From an uncultured Prevotellaceae bacterium (GTDB taxonomy: Bacteria; Bacteroidota; Bacteroidia; Bacteroidales; Bacteroidaceae): DNA of 48,328 nt. A program made the translations under genes and the position numbers. The notes under the pieces are model-generated. The model saw nothing but the letters and a program-made list of their open reading frames with translations. It had not been told where the DNA came from and did no database searches. Location of the stretch: NCBI GenBank assembly GCA_900318555.1, contig ONKX01000012.1, positions 1 through 48,328 of the forward strand, given 5' to 3'. Shown one piece after another: positions 1 through 5,948 of the stretch (position 1 is the first letter of the stretch; every line of letters begins with the position of its first letter).

Positions 1-35
1 ATGTTCAATGTTCAACGTTCAATGTTCAACGTTTT
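1..35. repeat. 7-bp tandem repeat array (ATGTTCA/ACGTTCA)
   Basis: Five consecutive 7-mers: ATGTTCA, ATGTTCA, ACGTTCA, ATGTTCA, ACGTTTT. The array touches the stop codon (34-36) of the HU-like gene on the minus strand. The same unit family recurs at 32371-32404. It may continue left of the window. Confidence 0.85.
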
Positions 36-912
36 AGTCCTGTCCCATGCCGTCGTCGTTGCTGGACTTGGTGAACACGCGGCTGGCGACCTCACTCGAC
101 TGGCCGTCCTTGATGGCGATAGCCTTGACGGTGGTCGTAGAGCTCAGCGTGAATGCCTCACTGTACAGCGCGCTCTCAGCCGTAGGCACGGTGCCGTCGG
201 TGGTGTAGTGGATCTCTGCGCCGTCAGGACCGCTGATGCTCACCTGGGTGGACTCGGTAAACGAGGTGTTACCACTGATAGTGGGAGCTGCCAGCGTCTG
301 GTTCTGCGAACCGCTGCCGGAGTTGCCTCCGTCACCACTACCATTCGTTGGATTCGTGGGATTCGTGTTCGTTGAACCACCTGCCTTCAGCTCGGCCACA
401 GCCGTAGCGATGGGCTTCAGGGTCTGCACCTTCTTGGTCTTGCCGTCGATGGTCACCTCCTGGGTGTCCACGATGTTGCGCAGCTCCAGGGTGCAGCGGT
501 TCTTAAACTGCGGACCGCACAGGTTGTCCAGCTTCGTGGAGTCGGGCAGGTAACGGATGTGGATAGCCTTCACGATGTCGTTCGGGTTCAGTCCGTCCAT
601 TGCCGCGATGTTGGGCACTGCGCCGGTCTTCGGCATCACCTCGGCCGTGGGATAGAAGGTACCCAGGCTTCCCAGCTGTACGGGCACGCCCTGTGCCACC
701 AGTTCGGGCAGACAGTCAACGATCTGCATCAGCACGCCCTCGACCACTGCGCGTCCGTAGATGCTTCCGTGATCCACCATGTGCTGTGCGAAGCCTCGCA
801 GCGAGAGCGTCTTCTGCGTGTCCACCTCGGGGTAGTACTTGCCGAAGCCAGCGCTCGTCGAGATCTTGTTCTTTCTCAGGTTAATACCCAATGCAATTTT
901 TTCTACTGCCAT
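34..912 (-). CDS. HU-like DNA-binding protein with chitobiase-type C-terminal domain
   Basis: A 292-residue protein. Residues about 1-125 resemble the Bacteroidetes HU/IHF-like family (start MAVEKIALGINLRKNK, then the GRAVVEGVLMQIVDCLPELV helix and a VQLGSLGTF strand). A Gly/Ser/Thr/Asn linker rich in NPTNPTN and GSGSGS-type runs follows. The last ~75 residues match the chitobiase/beta-hexosaminidase C-terminal fold (IHYTTDGTVPT and TTTVKAIAIKDG motifs), normally seen in secreted proteins. No signal peptide is visible, so the protein is probably cytoplasmic and nucleoid-associated. Start at 912 is chosen because the family begins MAVEKI; the longer reading frame to 1029 runs over the TACCTTTG promoter box at 999-1006, so it cannot be translated from that transcript. 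The role of the C-terminal domain is unknown. Confidence 0.8.
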   Translation of the reverse strand: MAVEKIALGINLRKNKISTSAGFGKYYPEVDTQKTLSLRGFAQHMVDHGSIYGRAVVEGVLMQIVDCLPELVAQGVPVQLGSLGTFYPTAEVMPKTGAVPNIAAMDGLNPNDIVKAIHIRYLPDSTKLDNLCGPQFKNRCTLELRNIVDTQEVTIDGKTKKVQTLKPIATAVAELKAGGSTNTNPTNPTNGSGDGGNSGSGSQNQTLAAPTISGNTSFTESTQVSISGPDGAEIHYTTDGTVPTAESALYSEAFTLSSTTTVKAIAIKDGQSSEVASRVFTKSSNDDGMGQD

Positions 913-958
913 AATACTTAAAATAGGTCTTGTGTGTTTTTGTGGGCTTCCGCCCCGC

Positions 959-972
959 GCCGTCGAAACGGC
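959..972 (-). other. Hairpin in the leader of the HU-like gene
   Basis: GCCGT-TTCG-ACGGC on the transcribed strand, a 5-bp stem (6 with the next pair) closed by TTCG, inside the roughly 80-nt leader between the promoter at 999-1006 and the start at 912. It could stabilise the mRNA or control translation; this is inferred only from its shape and place. Confidence 0.45.
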
Positions 973-998
973 GGTGCATCTGGTTCTCAAATGCACTA

Positions 999-1006
999 CA
1001 AAGGTA
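999..1006 (-). promoter_or_regulatory. -7 box of the HU-like gene (TACCTTTG)
   Basis: CAAAGGTA on the plus strand reads TACCTTTG on the minus strand, a perfect match to the Bacteroidetes TAnnTTTG box. It lies 87 bp upstream of the start codon, giving a long leader. Confidence 0.75.
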
Positions 1007-1100
1007 CGAACTTTTTTCCATCCCTGCAAATTTCCCGCCCATATTTACCTCACTTTTGCACACCACCTCTCGCATCCCCTTTAAATAAAGGCAATCCCAG

Positions 1101-1134
1101 AGGCAAGAGGTGGAGAGGTAAGAGGTAAGAGGAA
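1101..1134. repeat. 7-bp tandem repeat array (AGAGGTA type)
   Basis: AGGCAAG, AGGTGG (one base short), AGAGGTA, AGAGGTA, AGAGGAA. It lies in the intergenic region between the divergent HU-like and antitoxin genes. The segment AGAGGTGG (1106-1113) is also the inverted partner of CCACCTCT at 1063-1070. Confidence 0.7.
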
Positions 1135-1194
1135 ACGGCATCCCCTCTGGCTGGACGGTGAAAGACAAAGAGTAATTAAAGAATAAAACAGGAA

Positions 1195-1224
1195 ACGGAA
1201 GTCCAATCGCGGCTTCCGTTTTTT
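1195..1224 (+). terminator. Orphan terminator-like hairpin
   Basis: ACGGAAG (1195-1201) pairs with CTTCCGT (1213-1219) and is followed by a T run to 1224. No plus-strand gene precedes it. It may insulate the TA promoter at 1311 or end a short unannotated transcript. The 433 bp between the HU-like start and the antitoxin start hold this hairpin, two promoters, a 7-mer array and a small CCCCT-GCGT-AGGGG hairpin (1246-1259), with no gene I can support. Confidence 0.55.
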
Positions 1225-1310
1225 CGTCCGGGACCCTCTCTTATTCCCCTGCGTAGGGGGAAGAAGGATAAAAAAGTAAGGGAAAATTTGTTTTTTTCCT
1301 CGCTTATTCG

Positions 1311-1318
1311 TATCTTTG
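1311..1318 (+). promoter_or_regulatory. -7 box of the toxin-antitoxin operon (TATCTTTG)
   Basis: TATCTTTG matches TAnnTTTG and has a TTTG/TTTT-rich -33 region about 20 bp upstream (1287-1297). The 20 bases 1299-1318 differ at only two positions from 20761-20780 in front of frr, so the two promoters share an extended sequence. Confidence 0.75.
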
Positions 1319-1345
1319 CAGGCAGAAACATATAAAAACAAGCGT

Positions 1346-1564
1346 ATGAGTTACTCGGAAATGGCACAACTGGAACTGATGAATGCGGCGGCTAACGTCA
1401 CCTCGCAGGCCGACCTCGACGCGCTGCGTCTTACCCTCTCGCTATTCTTCGCTGAGCGGGCACAGCAGTCTATCGACAAGATGTGGGATGAGGGAACCTT
1501 CGACCAGCGCAAGCTCGACGAGTTGCGCGGCCAGCATCTGCGCACCCCCTATAAGACCATCTGA
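1346..1564 (+). CDS. Small antitoxin-like protein paired with a PIN toxin
   Basis: A 72-residue acidic, helix-rich protein beginning MSYSEMAQLELMNAA, stopping 2 nt before the PIN-domain gene. I see no ribbon-helix-helix, AbrB or Phd motif, so it is called an antitoxin from position and size only. The segment DLDALRLTLSLFFAERAQQ is a likely amphipathic helix that could pack on the toxin. The start at ATG 1346 is favoured because an upstream in-frame codon would overlap the promoter box at 1311-1318. Homologous small ORFs upstream of PIN toxins are common in Bacteroidales; the family name is not known to me. Confidence 0.7.
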   Translation: MSYSEMAQLELMNAAANVTSQADLDALRLTLSLFFAERAQQSIDKMWDEGTFDQRKLDELRGQHLRTPYKTI

Positions 1565-1566
1565 CC

Positions 1567-1980
1567 ATGCGACTCGTAGTTCTCGACACCAACGCACTCA
1601 TTCAGGCCTTGCCCTCCCGCAGCCAGTACCATCAGATATGGACTGACTTTTTGGCGGGCAAGTATCGTATGTGTGTCAGCAACGAGATACTGACTGAATA
1701 CGAGGAAATCCTCGCCGTGCACACATCGCCCGAAGTGGCACACAACGTGGTCGAGGCCATTGCCCGCCATCCACAGACCTGTTACCGCGAGTCCTACTAC
1801 CGTTTCCACCTGCTCAAAGATATCGACGAGGACGACGACAAGTTCGTTGACTGCGCCATCACGGCTGGAGCCGACTATATCGTCACCGAGGACAGCCACT
1901 TCGACCACTTAAAGAATATCCCTTTCCCTCGGCTCAACATCCTAACACTTGACGAGTTCAACGAAACGCTGAAACAATAA
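1567..1980 (+). CDS. PIN-domain RNase toxin
   Basis: A 137-residue PIN-fold protein of the 'putative TA system toxin, PIN family' type. The expected acidic residues are present: D7 in the N-terminal VLDTNALI strand, E44 in the NEILTEYEEI helix, D91/D95 in DEDDDKFVDCAI and D109 in GADYIVTED. These coordinate Mg/Mn in PIN nucleases, which usually cut tRNA, rRNA or mRNA. It is translated 2 nt behind its small partner and shares its promoter, the normal layout of a type II module. The length is normal and no key residue is missing. The RNA target cannot be told from sequence. Confidence 0.88.
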   Translation: MRLVVLDTNALIQALPSRSQYHQIWTDFLAGKYRMCVSNEILTEYEEILAVHTSPEVAHNVVEAIARHPQTCYRESYYRFHLLKDIDEDDDKFVDCAITAGADYIVTEDSHFDHLKNIPFPRLNILTLDEFNETLKQ

Positions 1981-2038
1981 CCACGACTTTATTGACTACG
2001 AGGGTCGCGTCAGCTTATAGACCTGCGCGAGCAAACGG

Positions 2039-2062
2039 AAAATTGCCCTTTAGGCGAATTTT
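2039..2062 (+). terminator. Probable terminator of the TA operon
   Basis: AAAATT-GCC pairs with GGC-G-AATTTT with one bulge, loop CTTTA, ending in TTTT. It lies 58 bp after the PIN gene and just before the REP-like element. Confidence 0.45.
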
Positions 2063-2063
2063 G

Positions 2064-2118
2064 TCGCGACTCAGCAATAAAAATGCAAGCATTCATTGCG
2101 TTCGCTGCTCCAAATTTT
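2064..2118 (+). repeat. REP-like hairpin element 1
   Basis: The 5' flank TCGCGACTCA, then a stem GCAAT-AAA-AATGC, loop AA, GCATT-C-ATTGC, then the 3' flank TTCGCTGCTC and an AAATTTT run. The flanks are shared with the element at 3346-3403 directly upstream of the RAYT gene, while the stem sequence differs and still pairs. Confidence 0.65.
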
Positions 2119-2156
2119 CTTTACACGATATTACGCCCTTTCTCTTTAGCCCCAAA

Positions 2157-2191
2157 TGAACCGTGAACCATTAACCCTTAACCGTTAACCA
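2157..2191. repeat. 7-bp tandem repeat array (TTAACCG type)
   Basis: Five exact-length units: TGAACCG, TGAACCA, TTAACCC, TTAACCG, TTAACCA. The same unit family forms the array at 44989-45023. Confidence 0.85.
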
Positions 2192-2448
2192 TCAAGTAGC
2201 GGGCTCGGCGACGAAAGGAACTAAACGGGCGGTCGTTGGGAAGTAAACCGGCCTTCTAGCGGTTGAGGGTTAAAATCGGGGTTTTGAGAGCGTTTTTCTG
2301 TTGCGTTGGATGGAATTAGGGATTAAAAAGATGAATATCTTACAGTCGCTTTGAAAAAGAAAAATAATTTACAAAGCGCATCCGCTTAAATCAATAAATC
2401 AAAAATCAGTTTATTCTATGAGCGGTGGTATTGGTGGAGTAAAATATT

Positions 2449-2486
2449 TATTACTATATATAATATATATATTATATATAGTAATA
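2449..2486. repeat. Perfect 38-bp AT-rich palindrome
   Basis: The 38 bases read the same on both strands: TATTACTATATATAATATA followed by its reverse complement. It contains only two G/C pairs. It could extrude as a cruciform, or act as a strong hairpin in RNA read from either side. It sits between the TA module and the lipoprotein gene, facing the latter's 3' end. Confidence 0.9.
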
Positions 2487-2575
2487 TAACTATTTTCAAT
2501 AAAACACCTTCACACAAGCGTTTGAGCCCCAACAAAACTGATATCTGATTTACTGATTTAATTCGGAGCAATACC

Positions 2576-3205
2576 TCAGATGAATTCTGGGTGGTCGTTG
2601 TGGAGATACTCCCACATGCACTCCTTCATATTTATTGCATATTTCAGATGATGGAAATTGTCAATCTTCCATCCTCCATCCTCATATACCAGGTCAACAC
2701 ACGCTGGTATGTAGTTGTAAGGAGTGTAAACAGTGAACTGGACGCTGGCGAGACGCTCGTTGTCAGCACCGATATAGCAACATCTGACTTCAAATTCGTC
2801 GAATTTAACCTGATTCGTGTCATAGGCCATCGTCCAATGATTGATTTCGAAGAACAAATTGTTTGTATGGAACTCCTTCCTGCGTACAGCAGCCAGCATC
2901 TTGTTCCATGATTTTGAGCAATATGTTTTGTCAAGCAGGTCGTTGTCAACGGATCCTCCCAGATTTTCACTTTCGTGCTTCACAATGTCATAAATGCTGC
3001 GCACATGTTCCAGCACTATACCACTCTCCACTTGTAAAGCAATCTCTGATGACACATAGTCTGCTTTTGCCACAGAGTCCGTAAGGGTTGTCTGGTCGGC
3101 ATCAGCCACATTGGAATCACCACCGCTAAACAGCTTGCTGCAAGCCCAAATCAGACAAGCATCAATCAACAATGCTGCAGAAAAAATGCAAATTATGCGT
3201 TTCAA
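2576..3205 (-). CDS. Putative lipoprotein of unknown function
   Basis: About 209 residues. With a TTG start at 3205 the protein begins MKRIICIFSAALLIDACLIW, a short basic-hydrophobic leader followed by Cys residues (DAC, WAC) that could serve as a lipobox. The first ATG (3271) lies upstream of a perfect TAACTTTG box at 3245-3252 and would not be on the transcript, so the TTG start is preferred; an ATT start is also possible. The mature part has a predicted helical N-terminal half (IALQVESGIVLEHVRSIYDI) and a C-terminal region with the pattern of small beta-rich DUF3828-like domains (VDLVYEDGGWKIDNFHH). The family match is weak and no catalytic motif is seen. Probably envelope-associated. Confidence 0.6.
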   Translation of the reverse strand: MKRIICIFSAALLIDACLIWACSKLFSGGDSNVADADQTTLTDSVAKADYVSSEIALQVESGIVLEHVRSIYDIVKHESENLGGSVDNDLLDKTYCSKSWNKMLAAVRRKEFHTNNLFFEINHWTMAYDTNQVKFDEFEVRCCYIGADNERLASVQFTVYTPYNYIPACVDLVYEDGGWKIDNFHHLKYAINMKECMWEYLHNDHPEFI

Positions 3206-3244
3206 AATCTTATCAAAAATTTTAATGGTTCTAAAAATCGGGCG

Positions 3245-3252
3245 CAAAGTTA
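3245..3252 (-). promoter_or_regulatory. -7 box of the lipoprotein gene (TAACTTTG)
   Basis: CAAAGTTA on the plus strand reads TAACTTTG on the minus strand. Its position inside the longest reading frame argues for the downstream TTG start at 3205. Confidence 0.65.
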
Positions 3253-3345
3253 CACAAAAAAGCGCGAACACACAAGGAATAACACAAAAAAATTTTCAAA
3301 AACATAAACGGCGGGCGTCAAAACTCAACTTTTGTTAATATTATC

Positions 3346-3403
3346 TCGCGACTCAGCATAGTAAAAACAAGTTTTTCTCTGCTTTCGCTGCTCGAAAATT
3401 TTG
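3346..3403 (+). repeat. REP-like hairpin element 2, next to RAYT
   Basis: The 5' flank TCGCGACTCA (3346-3355), a stem GCAtAG-t-AAAAAC / GTTTTT-CT-cTGC around loop AA (3356-3382), then TTCGCTGCTC (3384-3393) and AAAATTTT. Flanks, loop and overall size match element 1 at 2064-2118; the stem bases do not, but pairing is kept. It ends about 20 bp before the RAYT promoter box. Confidence 0.65.
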
Positions 3404-3422
3404 TAGTTACATTTTTATTTGC

Positions 3423-3430
3423 TACTTTTG
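3423..3430 (+). promoter_or_regulatory. -7 box of the RAYT gene (TACTTTTG)
   Basis: TACTTTTG matches TAnnTTTG. It ends only 8 nt before the ATG at 3439, with GGAG (3433-3436) between, so the transcript has an extremely short leader or none. Confidence 0.65.
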
Positions 3431-3438
3431 CAGGAGAT

Positions 3439-4536
3439 ATGGCAGAACAGAAGAAATGGCAGTGGCAGGAGCCGGGAACGGCGTGGAAGGGGGTGGGCCT
3501 GTACCACATCACACTGACCATTCCCGACCGTCAGCCTCTGTTGGGCACGCTGGACATCCCTGACGGGGATCCCACAAAGACCGCAGTGAGACGCACGCCG
3601 CTTGGTAATTCTTTGGTTGATTGCCTACTGGACATCCCCAACCACCATCCAGAGGTGCAAGTGCTGCACTTCTGCCTTATGCCCGACCACCTGCATGCCG
3701 TTTTGTATGTCCGTCGTACGATGCCCACAGGCATCAAAGGGATGGTGCGCGGATTTTGGCAGGGTGTGAAGAAGTTGGGGCGTGCTTCTTCCGTTATTCC
3801 GAATGACATTCGGGGAAACCGCCAAGAAGGCATGGAAAACCGCAACCGCCAAGAAGGAACGCTGGGACTTCAGGAGGCTACGCGCAACTTGGAAGCTTTC
3901 GCTGAGGGGCTAAAAGGGCAGATGAGCGACGAGGCCTATTACAACCTGCCTCCAGTCTTCACAGAGATGCCCTTCATTCGGCCGATGGGACGAAGGACCC
4001 AACTGCCCAATACCATACGCTATATCGACATGAACCCTCAGCGGTTGGCCACGAAGCGCCTGATGCCAGGCTTCTTCAGGGTGCAGCAAGACATCGTTAT
4101 AGGCGAACGTAGGTACGATGGTGTGGGAAATACAACGTTGCTGATGGCTGGGCAGTTCATGCCAGTGCATGTACGAAGCAAGATGGTGAAGGCTGCAGAG
4201 AATGGTGATTCAGAACCGTTACGCAGCTATAAGAACGGTTGCGTACTGGCAGCTCGCAAGGGAACCGTTATGGTGTCGCCCTTCATCTCTACAGACGAGA
4301 AGCAGGTGATGCAGGTATTATTGCAGGAACAACTGCCGTTTATCGTCCTTGCCGACAATGGCTTCCGCGATTATTACAAGCCCTCCGATGCGCTTTTTGA
4401 TGCCTGTGCTGCAGGTAGGGTGCTGATTTTAAGCCCTTGGCCATACAGTGCCGAGAAACGGAAAATCAGCCGTGAGGAGTGTGTTGCACTGAACGGAATG
4501 GCAGAGGAAATCTGTAAACAACTTGAAGGTTTTTGA
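3439..4536 (+). CDS. REP-associated (RAYT-type) HUH transposase with C-terminal Rossmann-like domain
   Basis: 365 residues. The N-terminal half is an IS200-like Y1 transposase: GLYHITLTI strand (about 20-28), HUH motif H84-L-H86 in FCLMPDHLHAVLY, and candidate catalytic tyrosine Y195 in IRYIDMNPQR. RAYTs are single-copy domesticated Y1 transposases that act on REP hairpins; a REP-like element ends 35 bp upstream and a second is 1.3 kb away. No IS ends are visible. Unusually, residues about 260-360 form a second domain with alternating strands and helices (GCVLAARKGTVMVSPF, FIVLADNGFRDYYKP, GRVLILSPWP, SREECVALNGMAEEIC) that recalls the DprA/SLOG Rossmann fold. An internal duplication NRQEG..NRQEG lies at about 127-140. 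The HUH assignment is firm; the C-terminal fold is my inference. Confidence 0.82.
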   Translation: MAEQKKWQWQEPGTAWKGVGLYHITLTIPDRQPLLGTLDIPDGDPTKTAVRRTPLGNSLVDCLLDIPNHHPEVQVLHFCLMPDHLHAVLYVRRTMPTGIKGMVRGFWQGVKKLGRASSVIPNDIRGNRQEGMENRNRQEGTLGLQEATRNLEAFAEGLKGQMSDEAYYNLPPVFTEMPFIRPMGRRTQLPNTIRYIDMNPQRLATKRLMPGFFRVQQDIVIGERRYDGVGNTTLLMAGQFMPVHVRSKMVKAAENGDSEPLRSYKNGCVLAARKGTVMVSPFISTDEKQVMQVLLQEQLPFIVLADNGFRDYYKPSDALFDACAAGRVLILSPWPYSAEKRKISREECVALNGMAEEICKQLEGF

Positions 4537-4540
4537 TGTA

Positions 4541-4565
4541 AGTATTTGTGGGATTGGCGAATACT
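4541..4565 (+). other. Small inverted repeat after RAYT
   Basis: AGTATT (4541-4546) and AATACT (4560-4565) could form a 6-bp stem right after the RAYT stop codon. There is no T run, so it is not a standard terminator. The rest of 4537-4682 shows only the promoter box at 4643. Confidence 0.35.
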
Positions 4566-4642
4566 GAAAAAGGGTGGCTTCGCTTAACAATTCTTTGCAA
4601 AAAAAACATGGAAAATCTCATTGCCGGATAAGGGAAATTTTA

Positions 4643-4650
4643 TACCTTTG
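4643..4650 (+). promoter_or_regulatory. -7 box for the small-gene cluster (TACCTTTG)
   Basis: TACCTTTG within TTTTATACCTTTGTAG, 33 bp before the ATG at 4683 and 274 bp before the better supported gene at 4924. Confidence 0.65.
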
Positions 4651-4682
4651 TAGCCAGAAAAACGATAAAGCAAAGAAACAGT

Positions 4683-4964
4683 ATGACAGGAATCACTGCA
4701 AAGCGCAATTCCGTGTCAGTTCCCAAGACCGCTGCGAGCTGCGGGCTGACACTTTCGGCTGCTATCCGACGCGTAAAGACGTCGACAGGCAGCCCCTCGG
4801 CGGCGATTCCCGAGACGGTCATCATCGGAGATAGAGGCCCTTCATCTCAGGCGGCAAACAATCCGCGCACTACGGCCTCACAGGCTATTACCTTATTTAA
4901 TAACCCCCAAATTCTCCGCAACAATGACACCCGAAGCATCTGCTCCCATATATCAAACGCTTAA
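4683..4964 (+). CDS. Possible small Ser/Thr/Ala-rich protein
   Basis: A 93-residue frame starting ATG 33 bp after a good promoter box and overlapping the next gene by 41 nt. The product is rich in Ser, Thr and Ala with several Arg/Lys (SAAIRRVKTSTGSPSAAI) and has no recognisable motif, signal or membrane segment. It may be a real leader gene of the small operon, or simply an untranslated leader that happens to be open. I keep it only because it is the longest frame positioned behind the promoter. Confidence 0.3.
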   Translation: MTGITAKRNSVSVPKTAASCGLTLSAAIRRVKTSTGSPSAAIPETVIIGDRGPSSQAANNPRTTASQAITLFNNPQILRNNDTRSICSHISNA

Positions 4965-5316
4965 CGCCACCCCTCTGACGTTAGAGGAAGCATTGTGCGA
5001 TAAAGCCAAGCGCGAAATCGAGCGTTTCGGTGTGGAGAATGCGTTAACCCGCTGGCGTGTTATATGCGACTATATGCATACGGAAGATTGGTGGCCGCCA
5101 GTGGCACGCAAGGTGGAAGAGGTGTTTGACGAAGCTTTTAAAGAACGCAACAAACAGCTGCAGAAGGAACGTGAACGTCAGCAGTCACAGGTTTCCATCA
5201 CTGTCAGTCAGCAGCAAACCCACGAAGAGCAGAAAACCGACAATACTTTCACGAGCGGTAGTAATAGTCAGGTTTTCAACGGTGCAGTATCAGGTGACTT
5301 TAAAAAGACATCATAA
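4924..5316 (+). CDS. Unknown small protein with C-terminal GSNxQVFNG motif
   Basis: 130 residues. The first ~75 are predicted helical (LTLEEALCDKAKREIERFG, WRVICDYMHTEDWWPPVARK) and resemble a small helical bundle. Residues 73-100 are a charged, Gln/Lys/Glu-rich helix suited to a coiled coil. The tail, residues 108-126, reads FTSGSNSQVFNGAVSGDF. The same FxxGSNxQVFNGxxxG pattern opens the next gene's product, whose ATG lies 2 nt after this stop, so the two are almost certainly co-translated and functionally linked. I do not recognise a characterised family. No signal peptide, so cytoplasmic. Confidence 0.7.
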   Translation: MTPEASAPIYQTLNATPLTLEEALCDKAKREIERFGVENALTRWRVICDYMHTEDWWPPVARKVEEVFDEAFKERNKQLQKERERQQSQVSITVSQQQTHEEQKTDNTFTSGSNSQVFNGAVSGDFKKTS

Positions 5317-5318
5317 TC

Positions 5319-5777
5319 ATGGAAGAGGATAAGAGAAGTGTAGTAAACCATTTTGAGACTGGTTCGAATTGTCAGGTGTTCAATGGCAATATCACTGGAT
5401 GCGTGTTTGCCATGCCAGGATCGACGGTCACTCAGCAGGCTGGACAGCCAATGGATAGCTGTGGCGTGGAGAATCAGCCGTGTACGAACGAGCCTCCTGC
5501 CGGCGATGGTCAGGAGCACGACGAGGAGCTGTTTCATTTCATCCATCCCTTGGTGGATAGCGCGCACGAATGGCAGGTTCACGATGAGGTGAAACGGCTG
5601 GTACGTCGCCAGGGACTGCAGGACATCTGCCTGTATCTCGTGCAGATGGTGAAGGAGAAGAAAATCCTGTTGCCGCCGATGCCGTCGGTGGCCTACGCCG
5701 AGCTGGTGCGTATGGGGATGCCCAGTGGCGAGGGTTTCAGCGAGAGCACATTCAGGAAATATTATAGCAACAAATAG
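5319..5777 (+). CDS. Unknown protein with N-terminal GSNxQVFNG motif
   Basis: 152 residues. Residues 11-35 read HFETGSNCQVFNG followed by NITGCVFAMPGS, a compact Gly/Asn motif that echoes the tail of the upstream product. After a Pro/Glu-rich linker (about 45-70) comes a helical domain (about 71-152) with HPLVDSAHEWQVHDEVKRL, DICLYLVQMVKEKKILLPPM and a terminal GEGFSESTFRKYYSN. That last domain looks like a conserved helix-turn-helix-sized module but lacks a motif I can name. It is 2 nt downstream of its partner and followed by a terminator at 5800. Related motif proteins seem to recur in Bacteroidales genomes, from memory and not searched. Confidence 0.72.
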   Translation: MEEDKRSVVNHFETGSNCQVFNGNITGCVFAMPGSTVTQQAGQPMDSCGVENQPCTNEPPAGDGQEHDEELFHFIHPLVDSAHEWQVHDEVKRLVRRQGLQDICLYLVQMVKEKKILLPPMPSVAYAELVRMGMPSGEGFSESTFRKYYSNK

Positions 5778-5799
5778 CTGCGGGACAAGCAGTATCGAA

Positions 5800-5834
5800 A
5801 GCATCAGAATCAATCCGGTTCTGGTGCTTTTTTT
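5800..5834 (+). terminator. Terminator of the two-gene GSNxQVFNG operon
   Basis: AGCATCAGAA (5800-5809) pairs with TTCTGGTGCT (5819-5828) with one G-T wobble and is followed by a run of T to 5834, 23 bp after the stop codon. Confidence 0.8.
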
Positions 5835-5840
5835 GTGTTT

Positions 5841-5900
5841 TGTCGGGAACAAAACGGAACAAACCAGAACAATTCAGAACAAGTCAGAACAACCTAGAAC
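5841..5900. repeat. Six direct repeats with exact 10-bp period
   Basis: Consecutive 10-mers ending GGAAC/AGAAC: TGTCGGGAAC, AAAACGGAAC, AAACCAGAAC, AATTCAGAAC, AAGTCAGAAC, AACCTAGAAC. The period equals about one DNA helical turn, so each GAAC faces the same side. The array lies between the terminator at 5800 and the weak promoter at 5941. Confidence 0.8.
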
Positions 5901-5940
5901 AGGCCACCATGAAAGCCATTTCCCAGTGAAAAAAAGTTAG

Positions 5941-5948
5941 TAATTTCG
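5941..5948 (+). promoter_or_regulatory. Possible -7 box (TAATTTCG)
   Basis: A 7-of-8 match to TAnnTTTG, 41 bp after the 10-mer array and 155 bp before the open segment of the disrupted gene at 6096. Between them the leader carries a boxA-like CTCTTTAAC (5971-5979) and a hairpin ACGCAT-CAT-ATGCGT (6039-6053). Confidence 0.4.

Larger units (their letters stand above)
1981..2575. other. Intergenic region with hairpins, 7-mers and AT palindrome
   Basis: 595 bp with no supportable gene. It holds a terminator-like stem (2039-2062), a REP-like hairpin (2064-2118), a 7-mer array (2157-2191) and a perfect 38-bp palindrome (2449-2486). The stretch 2192-2448 is AT-rich towards its right end and shows nothing I recognise. 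Confidence 0.7.

Noticed and set aside
3439-4536. A complete IS200/IS605 insertion sequence
   Set aside because: No partner TnpB, no left/right end pair and no target-site pattern are visible; the protein fits RAYT better.
4574-4834. 86-codon frame across the promoter region after RAYT
   Set aside because: It spans the TACCTTTG box at 4643 and has a random-looking composition.
5725-5940. Frame covering the GAAC repeats
   Set aside because: It begins inside the preceding gene and runs over the terminator and repeat array; its Gln/Asn/Thr content is simply the repeat translated.
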